DNA of 64,000 nt from Unio delphinus (lineage: Eukaryota; Mollusca; Bivalvia; Unionida; Unionidae), in contig JAQISU010000036.1 in assembly GCA_029339505.1 (NCBI GenBank), positions 2,423,001 through 2,487,000 on the forward strand, given 5' to 3'. Shown one piece after another: positions 45,604 through 56,699 of this stretch (position 1 is the first letter of the stretch; every line of letters starts with the position of its first letter). The notes under the pieces were generated by a model. The model did no database searches and was not told the DNA's origin. It saw only the letters and a program-made list of their open reading frames with translations. Position numbers and translations under genes: made by a program.

Positions 45604-47026
45604 TTTCTATATATTTTATCATATCTCTAATTCACTTTTTACTGTATGTTTGAAGCAGAATTTAACCATACGCAAAATTATCACATTGTTAAAGCGAATA
45701 TAACATATCGTTAAATATGAATTAAAGAAATAGTTAAGTATATATAGAAACATGTATAATCTAAGTACCTGCCAATGGTTGTTGAAAAATTCTAATAATA
45801 GATGTGGAAAGTCTTGCTATGGGGAGCACTGTGGAGTTCATGCGTACTTGTTACGAAATAGTTCCCGCGCTGGTACTAATCCGTGTGTCAGTTGTGGTGT
45901 TGGTGTTAGGGGAAAAATCCATTTGTGTAACCCATGTGGAAAAAATGCCTATCGAGCTATTCTGACGTATTATAAAAACAGAAAAAATAAACATCATATC
46001 ATGTCTGAAAATCCTCCTACGATAGAGGAATTCATTGCCGGGTATAGACCAAGAGGCAATTCAGCGATTCCTGTAGAAGCATCAGTTTAACAATCTGGTA
46101 CTCCCTTAGTAATTTTTTTTTGAGAGAGTGGTCCAGGGTTGTAGAAGCCTCAGTTTAACAATCTGGTACCCCTTTTGAGTTTTTTATAAAAGCCTCCATT
46201 TGCCAATCTGAGACTAAAAATAAAAAATAAGAGTGGTCCAGTAGCGAAGCCTCAGTTTAACAATCTGGTACTAAATTGGTACCCCTTAGTAATTTTTTTA
46301 AAAGTGTTATTCAGCCAATCTGGCACTTAAAATAAAAAATAAGAGTGGTCCAGTAGCGAAGCCTTATTTTAGCAATCTGAGACTAAATTGGTACCCCCTA
46401 ATGATTTTTTTTATAAATACCTCCATTTGCCAATCTGACACTTAAAATAAAAAATAAGAGTGGTCCAGTAGCGAAGCCTCAGTTTAACAATCTGGTACTA
46501 AATTGGTACCCCTGAAGGAATTTTTTTAAAAGTGTTATTTTGTCAATCTGACACTTAAAATAAAAAATAGAGTGGTCCAGGGTTGTAGAAGCCTTATTTT
46601 AACAATCTGACACTTAAATTATTTTTCAATAGAAGCCTTCATTCACTGAGTTGAAGCCTTTTCAGGTACCCCTTTTGTGTTTTTTTATAGAAGCCTCCAT
46701 TTGCCAATCTGACAGTAAAAATAAAAATAAGAGTGGTCCAGTAGCCAAGCCTCCATTGATAAAGGAGACACTTCTACGAGTCATTTTATTTTTTTAGTCC
46801 CAGTTTGCTAAATGGAGGGCTCTATAGCGTTTTATTTTTTAATTTATTCTGCGATGGAAGCGTTATTTTATCATTTTGAGGCTTTTTGGTACCCCCTCGT
46901 TTTTTAGGTTTTTAAGCAAATTGAAAATGTCAGAATGGCAAAAGGAGTACCTGAAAAGGCTTCCATTTAGTGAATAAAGGCTTCTATCGAAAAAGTGGTC
47001 CAGAATCGGCCTTTTTGTATACTACT
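45600..47026 (-). repeat. right terminal inverted repeat of the 5-kb element
   Basis: Mirror of 42016-43444. The inner junction lies at ACATTTTC (45600-45607). Small differences, such as TTATTCAGCC for TTATTCTGCC and changes in homopolymer length, are scattered in the outer modules and none falls in the gene. Confidence 0.95.
45752..46090 (+). CDS. cysteine-rich 112-aa protein, right-repeat copy
   Basis: Identical in sequence to the left copy and pointing outward towards the right end. Both copies share about 150 bp of A/T-rich leader with ATATATAGAAACATG just before the start. The lack of any amino-acid difference in an element old enough to hold a SINE suggests selection, gene conversion between the arms, or a recent insertion. 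Confidence 0.75.
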   Translation: MYNLSTCQWLLKNSNNRCGKSCYGEHCGVHAYLLRNSSRAGTNPCVSCGVGVRGKIHLCNPCGKNAYRAILTYYKNRKNKHHIMSENPPTIEEFIAGYRPRGNSAIPVEASV

Positions 47027-47093
47027 AACGCAGAGATCAGATGGCTGTGAGCCGTAACGTTGAGCACTTTAGACCACTCGACCACTCCTGGGC
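47027..47093 (-). mobile_element. SINE family A copy 4, 5' half
   Basis: Resumes at AACGCAGAGATCAGATGG and ends with the SINE head at CCACTCCTGGGC. AACGC is shared with the other side of the insertion. Confidence 0.85.
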
Positions 47094-48080
47094 ATTCATT
47101 TGGGTCTGAAGTCAAGAGAGCTTAGTATATAAGGATGTGGAAACCAAACTTATTCATTCCTGTTTTTAAGTTCAATCATGGAATTTAAGTGGAATCATTT
47201 ACTTCTGAGTTAAGTTATATTTTGACAGGATTCATTTATTTAACTGGCTGACTGGAAATACAAAGTGCTCATCGACTCAAAGACGAAAATACTATTTTAG
47301 GATTATAGTGAGTTCAGTCAAGAGAAGTCTGGACTATATCATTGTGATAGATTACGACTGCTGATACATCGGCACATGCAATAATGGGACTCATTCGGAA
47401 CATTCTAAACATTTATACTTGTGATAGAACATTAGAAGATTTAGTATTATTTCGGATTTAATCCACAATACTTTTATGGTGTTCTTAAATTTCAACTTTG
47501 TAACTTAGATAAAAAAAAGTATTTGATAACTGTTGTAAGCTGGATGGTTTAACTTCCTACTACTTAGGCTAAGATAACAGAGTTGTAACACATTGTAATT
47601 TCTTAATCGGCTTGCTCATTAGGACATATGATACAAGGAGATTCTCACAAAAAACCTTAATGTACATTCTACTACAAATGAAATATTTTGCATGTGTGTG
47701 GGGCATGAACGTGTAATTGATAATTATAACTGAAGATTTGTGTTCTTTGTGTTAAATGCGGGAGATAGTCATTTTTAATGTTTAAGTTTTGAATATAACG
47801 TTTATTTTTTGCAGAACTAAACCATACATGTTAATAAAAATTGCAGTTTACAAACTAACACAATTATTGTGATAGCACGTGGCTATAATAAGAACTAACG
47901 GAACATACGGTTCTACAAACTCGGATTCCGGTACCTCTTTGTTACCAAGCGTTATTGCTTCACTATGATCACGATAGGATTACGATAATTCAATTTATTT
48001 GATAGGTTACACATACTCTTCTTTATCTGTACCTTTTTGGACGCTAAATCAAACGTGTTTTGTAACGCGAATTCTTAATT
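47094..48080. repeat. dispersed repeat, copy 2, and flank
   Basis: About 47200-47560 resembles 26480-26900 and 49010-49270 (ACTGGAAATACAAAGTGCT, TTTCGGATTTAATCCACA, AACTTTGTAACTTAGAT). The rest is A/T-rich without a gene. Confidence 0.45.
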
Positions 48081-48450
48081 AGAACTAAATTATGTAATAA
48101 GATAAAAAGTAATTACTACAACTTAAATATGTGGCTAAACATAAATAAAAATAAAACATAAATAAGAAACATCAGGAAAACGTAACAATTTAGATACAGT
48201 CGTTTTAAGTGATGATTCTGGCCCCGTCTGATAATATTGGACATGCCGTTTAAACACCTTTGCATCGTAAGGACAATAACTAACTTGCGTGTCATGAATG
48301 AATATCGAACGCGGCGTAAATGCAAATTCGATCAGTGATGCAGTGTGCATTATCATCAGCTTGTAGCCAGCCATGCAAGGACAACATACAGGAAAGACCA
48401 CCTCAACTAATCATGCTTTAGTAGATAAGTGAGGAAGGCGTTTTCCGTTG
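48081..48450 (-). other. ORF of unknown status (48401-48135)
   Basis: An 88-codon minus-strand frame contains cysteines and aromatic residues (CCPCMAGYK, HDTQVSYCPYD) in non-repetitive sequence. No motif, splice pair or neighbour supports it firmly. Confidence 0.2.
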
Positions 48451-49972
48451 TCTCCACCAATCGACGTCTGATAAACTACTTTTGTGGCGGAATTAATCCG
48501 TAAACGTAGTCCCCCATCAGAGCTGTAGCGAAATAACAGAGGAAGGGGATGAGACGGGGCAGTTGTCCTAGACGCCATTTAGGCCTTCATCGTCGCCCAA
48601 GGCGCCATTTACCTTTAGCACACAATTGCATCAGAGCTGTTAAATGGCTTGGAGTAAAAGGAGCAGAGGCAAGTAAAGCAGAGAGAAAAAAGAAGTGACG
48701 TTTGGATTCAACAACGAAATAAACACCTGAGACCGGTCGCTTTCAAGAAAGCACAACGGCTACAGGTTGGATTATGAGCAGAAACGTGGCAATGAAGTCT
48801 TGGTGTATTGGACATGCATTTTCTAATTTTGTCCTTCAGTCATACCAATTAAATCGTGTGCTATGCTGTGATAGCTAAATACTTGTTAGATGGTGTGTTG
48901 TGTCTACAGTCATGCTTAGTATACAGTGCGTTGTGGCTCTACAGTCATATTTATTATATAGTGTGTTGTAAATCTACATTCATACTCATTAAAAAAAAAT
49001 ACTTTGACATTTGATAGCTGTAGGTGAGTACTGGGAATTCATTAAAGGCATTTTGAAATTATGACGTAATGATTCTTTTGAATTGTTGACATATCATTAC
49101 AATACACATCATCATTTGGAATACATTAAAGTTTTGGAATTGATAGAACATTTAAGACTTTAGGAATTTATTCACCATTCTGTAAGTTAATTTGAATTCT
49201 GTCACTTTTTATTTTAGGAAAACAAAATAAAATCTTCAGTTTTATAAACTTGATGGGTTTACTCTTTTATTTTACTCTTTTTAAGATCATAGAGTCGTAA
49301 CACAAATGATTAAATATAGTCATATTAATGGTATAGTGCGTTATTCCTTTGCAATAACAAATAGTGTGTTGTGTCGCTGCAGACGTAATAATCAAATAGT
49401 GCGCTGTGCGCGCACCTTCCATGAGCTGCAAGAGGCCGAAAGTCGACTTAAAATAGAAACATTTGTGGTGGGGTAATGGCTGTCACATTCAGCCTGTATT
49501 TGGCAGTCGTAGGGAGGGGATCAACACAGGGAACATATCTGTGTGAGATGAAATAAGAGAAGACTGTCTGCGGTCGTAGTAGAAAAAGTGACGCAAATCA
49601 GCGGAGGGAGTCAAAATTCATTAATTTCGTTCATCCATTCATTTATTTATTCATAATTTGGTTGGTTCGTTCGTTTCTTCGCTTGTTCGTTTGTTCAGTC
49701 AACTGCAAGCTGCCCAAAGAGAAGGATACGGTGAACCAAGCCTCGGAAATATGTTGAGAGGACTGTGGTATTGGCGGAAGCGATGTCAAATGTCCACCCA
49801 CCCACCCCCCGAATTTGCACGTGCTGTAAAATCGCTGTAGTCTATATATACGAAAATTAACAAGCCCGTAAAGTTCAACCCCCTCCCACCCCCACCCCCT
49901 GAAAAAATTGATATGACGTCTATGGTGGGATTTCGGCAATGATGCACCCATGAGTCTAATTCCCCCCCCCCC

Positions 49973-49975
<3 letters not shown>
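48451..49975. repeat. intergenic, with dispersed repeat copy 3
   Basis: About 49010-49270 is a third relative of the repeat at 26480 and 47200 (ATTTTAGGAAAACAAAATAA, ATAAACTTGATGGGTTTACT). A worn GTGTTGT-CTACAGTCAT tandem lies at 48890-48990. No gene seen. Confidence 0.4.
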
Positions 49976-50029
<54 letters not shown>

Positions 50030-50034
50030 CACAC
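49976..50034. repeat. (CA)n microsatellite
   Basis: About 58 bp of CA repeats preceded by a C-run. Confidence 0.95.
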
Positions 50035-50284
50035 TTTAACCAGTACATGTACTTCAGTCAATCTATTCCCCCAGCAGTGATATTAAATTCATGAGAGTAG
50101 AAAAACTAGCCAAGTGATAAACTAAGTGATGTCTGGAATTCAGCCAAGATTATGTCGATATCAGCCAGGGACGGTTGTTTTAACAGGTTACAATTTGGAA
50201 CAGTAGCAGTGATGTTAGTGATAAAACCACGTTGCGAAGTTAATCCGCCTTCCCACATGGACCGTACCAGCTGCTCTGAATAGG

Positions 50285-50670
50285 CGGACTGTCAGCTGTG
50301 CCGGGAGTTGGCATGCAAGTCGTCAGTTAGTAGTCAAGGAGTCGGCATGCAGGTCACTTAGTAGTCAATGAGTTGGCATGCAAGTCAGTAACCAAGGAGT
50401 CGGCATGCAAGTCAGTAAGTAGTCAAATAGTCGGCATGCAAGTCAGTTATTAGTAAAGGAATCGGCATGCAAGTCAGTAGTCAAGGAGTCGGCACGCAAG
50501 TCAGTTAGTAGTCCGGGAGTCGGAATGCAAGTCAGCCAGCTTTGCCAGGAGTCGGCATACGTGTCAGCCAGTAGTGCTGGACATACCAATCAGTCAGTAG
50601 TGCCGGTAATCGGCATATTCATTTAAATGGATGTGCCGGTAGTCGGCATATTCATTTAAATGGATGTTAG
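50285..50670. repeat. about 31-bp degenerate tandem repeat
   Basis: Roughly a dozen units share GAGTCGGCATGCAAGTCAGT and TAGTAGTCAAG. Confidence 0.85.
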
Positions 50671-50744
50671 GTAAACACTCGTGCTTGTTTAATTCCACAA
50701 ATTAAGCAGTTACATCAGATATGCGCTACAATAATACATCCTAA

Positions 50745-50945
50745 TGATTCTGGTACTTCCATAATAAAACTTTACTTCGATACTTCCGCAATAAAACTTT
50801 ACTTCGGGTACTTCCGTAATACAACTTTACTTCAGGTACTTCCGTAATAAAACTTTACTTCGGGTACTTCCGTAATACAACTTTACTTCGCGTACTTCCG
50901 TAATAAAACTTTACTTCGGGTACTTCAGTAGTAAAACTTTTCTCA
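50745..50945. repeat. 28-bp minisatellite
   Basis: Seven units of ACTTCCGTAATAAAACTTTA-CTTCGGGT. Confidence 0.92.
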
Positions 50946-51277
50946 GCATAGGGAGTAATAAGTGTTACTCAAGATTATACTTGTCACGTGCACAGAAATC
51001 ATGCTAAAACACATCGTGAATTTTCTCGCGCATTCTTAACAAACGCATGCCATTCATTTTTAATACTTCTTTGGTTTCTTAACTCTCTGAAAACCACGTT
51101 TATGCGCTGCGTTCCTAAACACAGACAAATCGTGACGTGACTTTGCCATGTAATCGAATTACCCTTTGTCCGCTACTTCCCACATGGACCGTGTCTCAAA
51201 TCTCTGACCCAGGAGTAACCCTTTTCAGCTCACTTCTGACTCTAAACGACTCTTGACACAACCGCTGCAGTAGAGTG

Positions 51278-51479
51278 CAGAGGCGTAACGATGATATTTT
51301 GTGCCCGGGGACGAACTATAAAATTGGCGCCCCAGCGATATTGTGACAGATTTATTACCCTTGTTTACTTATTATAATGTAACGTTGTAAGCCTCATTTT
51401 GGCGCCCCTGTACCTTGGCGCCCGGGGACATGTGTACCCCCCTGTCCCCAGCCCCCCCCCCCCCATAGCTACGCCTCTG
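51278..51479. mobile_element. MITE-like element
   Basis: Ends CAGAGGCGTAACGA and TAGCTACGCCTCTG are imperfect inverted repeats. The interior has GGCGCCC repeats and a C-run, and no ORF. Target duplication is unclear. Confidence 0.6.
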
Positions 51480-51499
51480 GTAGTGTCATACTAAACAGA

Positions 51500-52865
51500 T
51501 TTAACAAAGCTATTCCGGCGTATAAGGATTACTTTAACCGTGTTATATAGGGCGTGTGCGGAGAGTACTTTGACCATGTTATTTAGGGCGTGTAGAAATG
51601 AATTTAACCATGCTGTTCAGGATTTATAAGGGATTACGTAACCACGCTATTCAGGGCATGAGGATTACGTTAACCAAGTTATATATAGCATGTAGGGATT
51701 ATTTAACCATGCTATTCCAGGCCTATAGGGATTACTTTATCAAAGCTATAAAGGGCTTGTAGGGAATACTTACCCATGCTATTCAGGGCGTATAAGGATT
51801 ACATTAACCAAACTACATATGACGTGTGCAAATTACCTTACCATACTATTAATTAATATGACAAAGCTATATAGGACGTGTGCAGATTACCTTACCATAA
51901 TACTATTAGTTAATATAACAAAGCTATATAGGACGTGTGCAGATTACCTTACCATACTATTAATTAATATAAGAAAGTTATATAGGACGTGTGCAGACTA
52001 CCTTACTATGCTATTCAGAGCGTATGTTAATTAATATAACCAAGTTATACAGGACGTGTGCAGATTACCTTACCATGCTATCCAGGGCGTGTAGTATTTT
52101 TTCTTAACCATGCTATTCAGGGCTTATAAAAGATTACCTAATCATGTTATTCAAGGCGTATAGTGATTACTTTAACAAAGCTATATTGGGCATGTAAACA
52201 TTAATCTAACCATGCTATTCAATGCGTTTAGGGATTACTTTAATCATTATAGTCGAGGAATGTAGGGAATATGTTAACCATGCCATTTGGGGCGTGTATA
52301 AATTAATTTAATCATGTTATTCAAGTCTTATAAGGGATTACTTAACCATCTTATTCAGGGCGTGTAGTACGGATTACTTAAGCATACTATTCAGGTGTAT
52401 TGTGATTACTTTCGCCATGATGTTCAAAATCATATACGGATTAATTTAACCATGCAAGTCGGGGCGTGTATGGATGACATTAGTCATGCTATTCTGGGCG
52501 TGTATTAATGACATTAGCAATGCTTTTCGGGGCGTGTATGGATGAAGGTAGTCATGCTATTCGGGGCGTGTATGAATGACATTAGTAATGCTATTCGGGG
52601 CGTGTATGGATGACATTAGCCGTGCTATTCGGGGCGTATATGGATGACATTAGCCATGCTATTCGGGGTGTGTATGAATGACATTAGCAATGCTATTCGG
52701 GGCGTGTATGATGACATTAGCAATGCTATTCGGGGATGGGTGGGTGTAATAATGACATTAGCCATACTATGCGGAGCGTATATGGATTACAATAGCCATG
52801 CTATTCGGGGGGTGGGGGTGTATTGATGACATTAGCAATGTTATTCGGAGTTTGTAGGAATTATT
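51500..52865. repeat. degenerate tandem array
   Basis: About 40 units of a loose ATTAACCATGCTATTCAGGG-CGTGTAGGGATTACT pattern, about 30-40 bp each. Towards the right end the unit becomes GACATTAGCAATGCTATTCG-GGGCGTGTATGGAT. Confidence 0.88.
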
Positions 52866-53390
52866 TTTTTTTTATAACACATGGTCCACCACCACCACCA
52901 CTGCCCACACTGAGTAAAGTGCCATTTTATTGTGAGGGAAATCGAAGAACTGTTGGGAAACTGAAGTAAATGGAGGACACCATCATCGGAAACATGATTT
53001 ACGCCTGATTTTGTGTTGGAAAGGGTGTCACTGAAATCTTACGTTAACCGTTCATTCAAGTGCTAAAGCAAAGATTAGACAGCCGTTCATCCAACATTTT
53101 ATGAGGATATAGACAGGGTTTGGCATTAACAGTGCACGAAAGTTGAAAGAAACATATTACCTACTTACCTCGATTGTCGTGTCACTGGCGATATCCGATG
53201 TCAGTATGAGATAATGAATCAATGACATGAACTTTTTAAGTTGACTTGCAGTAATAGTAAATAAGTCACGGGGAAATGTACAATAAGTCACGGGGAAATG
53301 TACACAGGTTTTGTTAGGTTGAATATGTTGTGGTATGAGGAAAGTGACTCACATCATTATTAAAACATGTTGAATCAAAACTAGTTCGTG
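52866..53390. other. intergenic stretch
   Basis: No coding motif. One 21-bp direct repeat (ACAATAAGTCACGGGGAAAT) occurs at about 53260-53300. Confidence 0.4.
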
Positions 53391-53394
53391 TAGA

Positions 53395-53636
53395 TTTAAC
53401 ACATATCATTCCTCTTTATAGAAATTATAGCGATTTTACAATTAATAGAGAGATGTTGTTATGCACATTTTTACCTTCACTTCCTTCTATAGAATGGCAT
53501 AACCTAATATGTCATCTAAATGTAGAACATTCCGCTATTCACCTTGTAGATCAACGTGTACACAGGTAAATTACTTGTCGTTTAAACTATGTACACATGC
53601 TCAAGCATACCTACAAAGCTATAACAATGACAGCTG

Positions 53637-53725
<89 letters not shown>
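53395..53725 (-). repeat. (GA)n-linked dispersed repeat, copy 2
   Basis: About 245 bp inverted relative to 31461-31710, bordered at 53641-53725 by (CT)n just as copy 1 is bordered by (GA)n. Confidence 0.85.
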
Positions 53726-53733
<8 letters not shown>

Positions 53734-55190
53734 TCAGGGCCGGACCGTCGTGAAGTTGTGAGGTGGCTGGAGAACGGCTTCCGGCCAACCCATTCCAGGC
53801 TAATAAAATAAGAAAAAACGTAATGAACAAACGTACAGTCACTTATCCAGGCCCAACCCTAAAATGTGCAGAAAGTGATGAGTGGGGTCCTAAGCAAGAC
53901 AATTGCATTGCGGAGTCGATTTCCTCAGAGTGTGGGGCCAAAGGCAGTTGACTCGTTAACTTTGCCCAGGTTCGGCCATGCATTTATCTCTTAAAAGTTT
54001 GCAGTCACTTTATTATTGAGCACATTTAGTGCTTGTAAAGAGTAAAGAGACGCATAGATTTTTGCTTTGGTGCCCTTTCCAGTAAAGTCTGAGATGTTTT
54101 GAAATTTTGACTTCCCCATCACCCGCCCCCCCCCCCCTACTTAACCTGAGCAGTCCCTCCTCTATATACTCATATAAGTACGCGATACACAGGTACTAAT
54201 CACTGTTCGAAACTTCATATTCAAGTATTATCATGCTAAAAGCAAATTAGATTTTTTAATCTTTGTCAGTTTATATTGACAGTTTAGTTTGATATAATAT
54301 TAAATCCCACATTTATTAGTTTTCAAACAAAATAATTAACAAATCTCCAATGACGAGCCTTATAGCACGTTACAATGGAAAGGTTCCACCTCACTGTCTT
54401 TACCCTATCTCAAACGCCCCTGTCTGGGGTGACATTTGCTCTGTAAGTTTCTTATCTCCAAAAGGGGTACTCGTGTTTCCCTGACTACTGCACTCGTCAT
54501 GACTTCACGTCATTTTTAAAGACGTTAAGGGCGGATAGAAGGTAACCTTATTTACATTTGAGTGGTTTACTCTTCTCTAGCCTAAGCAAAATTATCCTAA
54601 AAGACAATCCTAAAGATTATCCTAAAAGACAATCCTAAAGATTATCCTAAAAGACAATCCTAAATATTGTCCTAAAAGACAACAGCTGACAGTTTCTTGA
54701 TATAATATGGTGCCTAAGTGGAAATTCCAAACTGGATTTTATATGCATATTTCCGTGGCAATACGGTCTAGGGGTCAATAGATGAGGCTTGCATACGATA
54801 AAGGTTTCGTTGAAGCGTTAGATGTTTTAAATTTATTTAAGCATAATACAACGTAGAGAGAAATGCAAAATGAAACAGTTAATACAATTCAGTTAAATTA
54901 AAATTGGGATGTCTATCCCATTCCTAATAGCGTTCGTGATAATGCAAAGGACTTCATCATCCTTCATCTCACCGAAAGTACATAATATCTTTCATTTGTC
55001 CCATTATGCTTGCTTTTGTACGATGCACTGCGCACATTAGACTTGTTCCAGGCTTAGTGCGCTCTCTGTTAGGTATTCCTCTAAACCAAACACTAATCAG
55101 GAAACACAGGTTGTACTAGTTACGGGTCTTCAACTCTTCATATTGTCTTGCTAATTTCTTACTGTCATACGTATCATACTCCTAAAGCTC
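53726..55190. other. intergenic stretch with an exon-like fragment
   Basis: At 53737 TTTTTTTTCAG is followed by an open plus-strand stretch (GPDRREVVRWLENGFRPTHS) ending at 53811. It looks like an acceptor plus coding fragment but has no known relative. A 25-bp ATTATCCTAAAAGACAATCC tandem lies at 54592-54685. Confidence 0.25.
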
Positions 55191-55195
55191 GTGAA

Positions 55196-55438
55196 ACCTC
55201 TGAGTTATTGACTTGAGACCATTGAGGTATTGGCTTCATGCCATTGAGGTATTGACTTGACGCCAATGAGGTATTGACTTGAGGCCATTGATGTATAGAC
55301 TTGAGACCATTGAGGTATTGACTTGAGGCCATTGATGTATTGACTTGAGGCCATTGAGGTATTGACTTGAGACCATTGATGTATTGACTTGAGGCCATTG
55401 AGGTATTGACTTGAGACCATTGATGTATTGACTTGAGA
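55196..55438. repeat. 22-bp minisatellite
   Basis: Eleven units of GAGGCCATTGAGGTATTGAC-TT with GAGACC and GATGTA variants. Confidence 0.93.
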
Positions 55439-55439
55439 C

Positions 55440-56135
55440 AAAAAAAAAATCCAGATAAGTATTTTTACGTTGAAATTCCGAAAATGAGTCAAATAGTGAA
55501 AGAAATGCAATTCAGTGGCCGAATGATGTTTTGTTTGTCATCTGGAGAAACATCATGCTGAAAGTAATACAAATTTATATAAATGAAACAAATTTAAGAG
55601 AGGGATTGACTTAGATGATTTGGAGGACCTTGTCGCCACAATGGAAACACTAACACATGAGTTTATGATGGGTTTATGATGAGCATAACTTGTCTTGTGG
55701 TATCTAAATGACTTATCACGTGACCATCTAAGATGACCATGTCGCGTACTGCATGAAAGAATACACTTGCCATCAGCAAAGTCCGATTTCATGCTGATTT
55801 GTAGCTAATCGCTATAATTAGGAAAACCTATTTTGATGTATGCTAAAAACATAATGCTGGTGTTATGTGATAGATATTTGTTGCGCTCGTCCGTATTATG
55901 TCAAAAAGCCGAACTTTATGAAAATTACATTTAAGACGTCTTGAACATATCGCGAACTTTCTGCACATGTAAATTGTTATGTATATTGATTTAATTTTAT
56001 GTTTGTCTGATATTTTATTTTTAAAATTTTATTGGTAAACGCATAATAATATAAATACTGTATCTAGTTTCTGACCCTGACTCAGAACCAGTGAAAGTTT
56101 TAGTAAAGAACGTTTCTTGATTAGGTTTTTATTAC
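55440..56135. other. intergenic stretch
   Basis: Nothing recognisable. Short frames lack motifs. Confidence 0.4.
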
Positions 56136-56139
56136 TGTC

Positions 56140-56440
56140 TCAGAGTATAGCTAGACGTTTCGACACACTGAGAGCTTTCTGCACAGGAAAAATCACACTT
56201 TTAGACACACCGCTAACTTTCTGCACATTAAAATTCAAAGGTTTCAACACACAGTGAACTTTTTGCACTGTAAAATTTACACGTTTTGACAAACTACGAG
56301 CTTTCTGTACAATAAAATTCACACTTTTGCACACAACGGGAAATTTATGCACATTAAAATTTACACTTTTCGACACATCTAAAACGTTTTTCACATTACA
56401 ATTCAGGCCTTTCAGACACCGCGAAGGTTCTGCGCATCAA
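56140..56440. repeat. 42-bp tandem repeat
   Basis: About seven diverged units share TTTCGACACAC-GCGA-CTTTCTGCACA and TTAAAATTCACACTT. Confidence 0.85.
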
Positions 56441-56699
56441 AACTCCAATGCATCATACCCTTACGGTACACTATGTTTGAAGATTTTTTCAATTTTAAAA
56501 CTGTTCTCGTTTGCTTACTGGAAGTGAATACAAATGAAAAAATCATATATAGTTGAATTAGGTGTTAGTTAAGAAACGTATTTCGCCCAGAGTTTATCTG
56601 TTTTAAAGTAATATGGTCTCCATTGATTAATTTAATCAAAGTTGTCCAATTTTAAATAGGGTCTACATGTATAGTCTTTAATGTTAGTAGCAAAGCCTG

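Larger units (their letters stand above)
42016..47026. mobile_element. 5.0-kb element with 1.43-kb terminal inverted repeats and intact ORFs
   Basis: The outer ends are AGTAGTATACAAAA...TTTTGTATACTACT, flanked by AACGC on both sides (42011-42015 and 47027-47031) within a split SINE, which fixes the boundaries. Each repeat carries the same 112-codon gene. The core has a 126-codon gene with helix-turn-helix and coiled coil, a 206-codon gene, a long hairpin and a later SINE. No transposase, integrase or polymerase is recognisable. AG termini, long inverted repeats and a 5-6 bp duplication resemble Polinton or retroviral-type integration, so mobilisation in trans by such an integrase is possible. 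A virus-derived or wholly new DNA element is the alternative. Confidence 0.88.
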
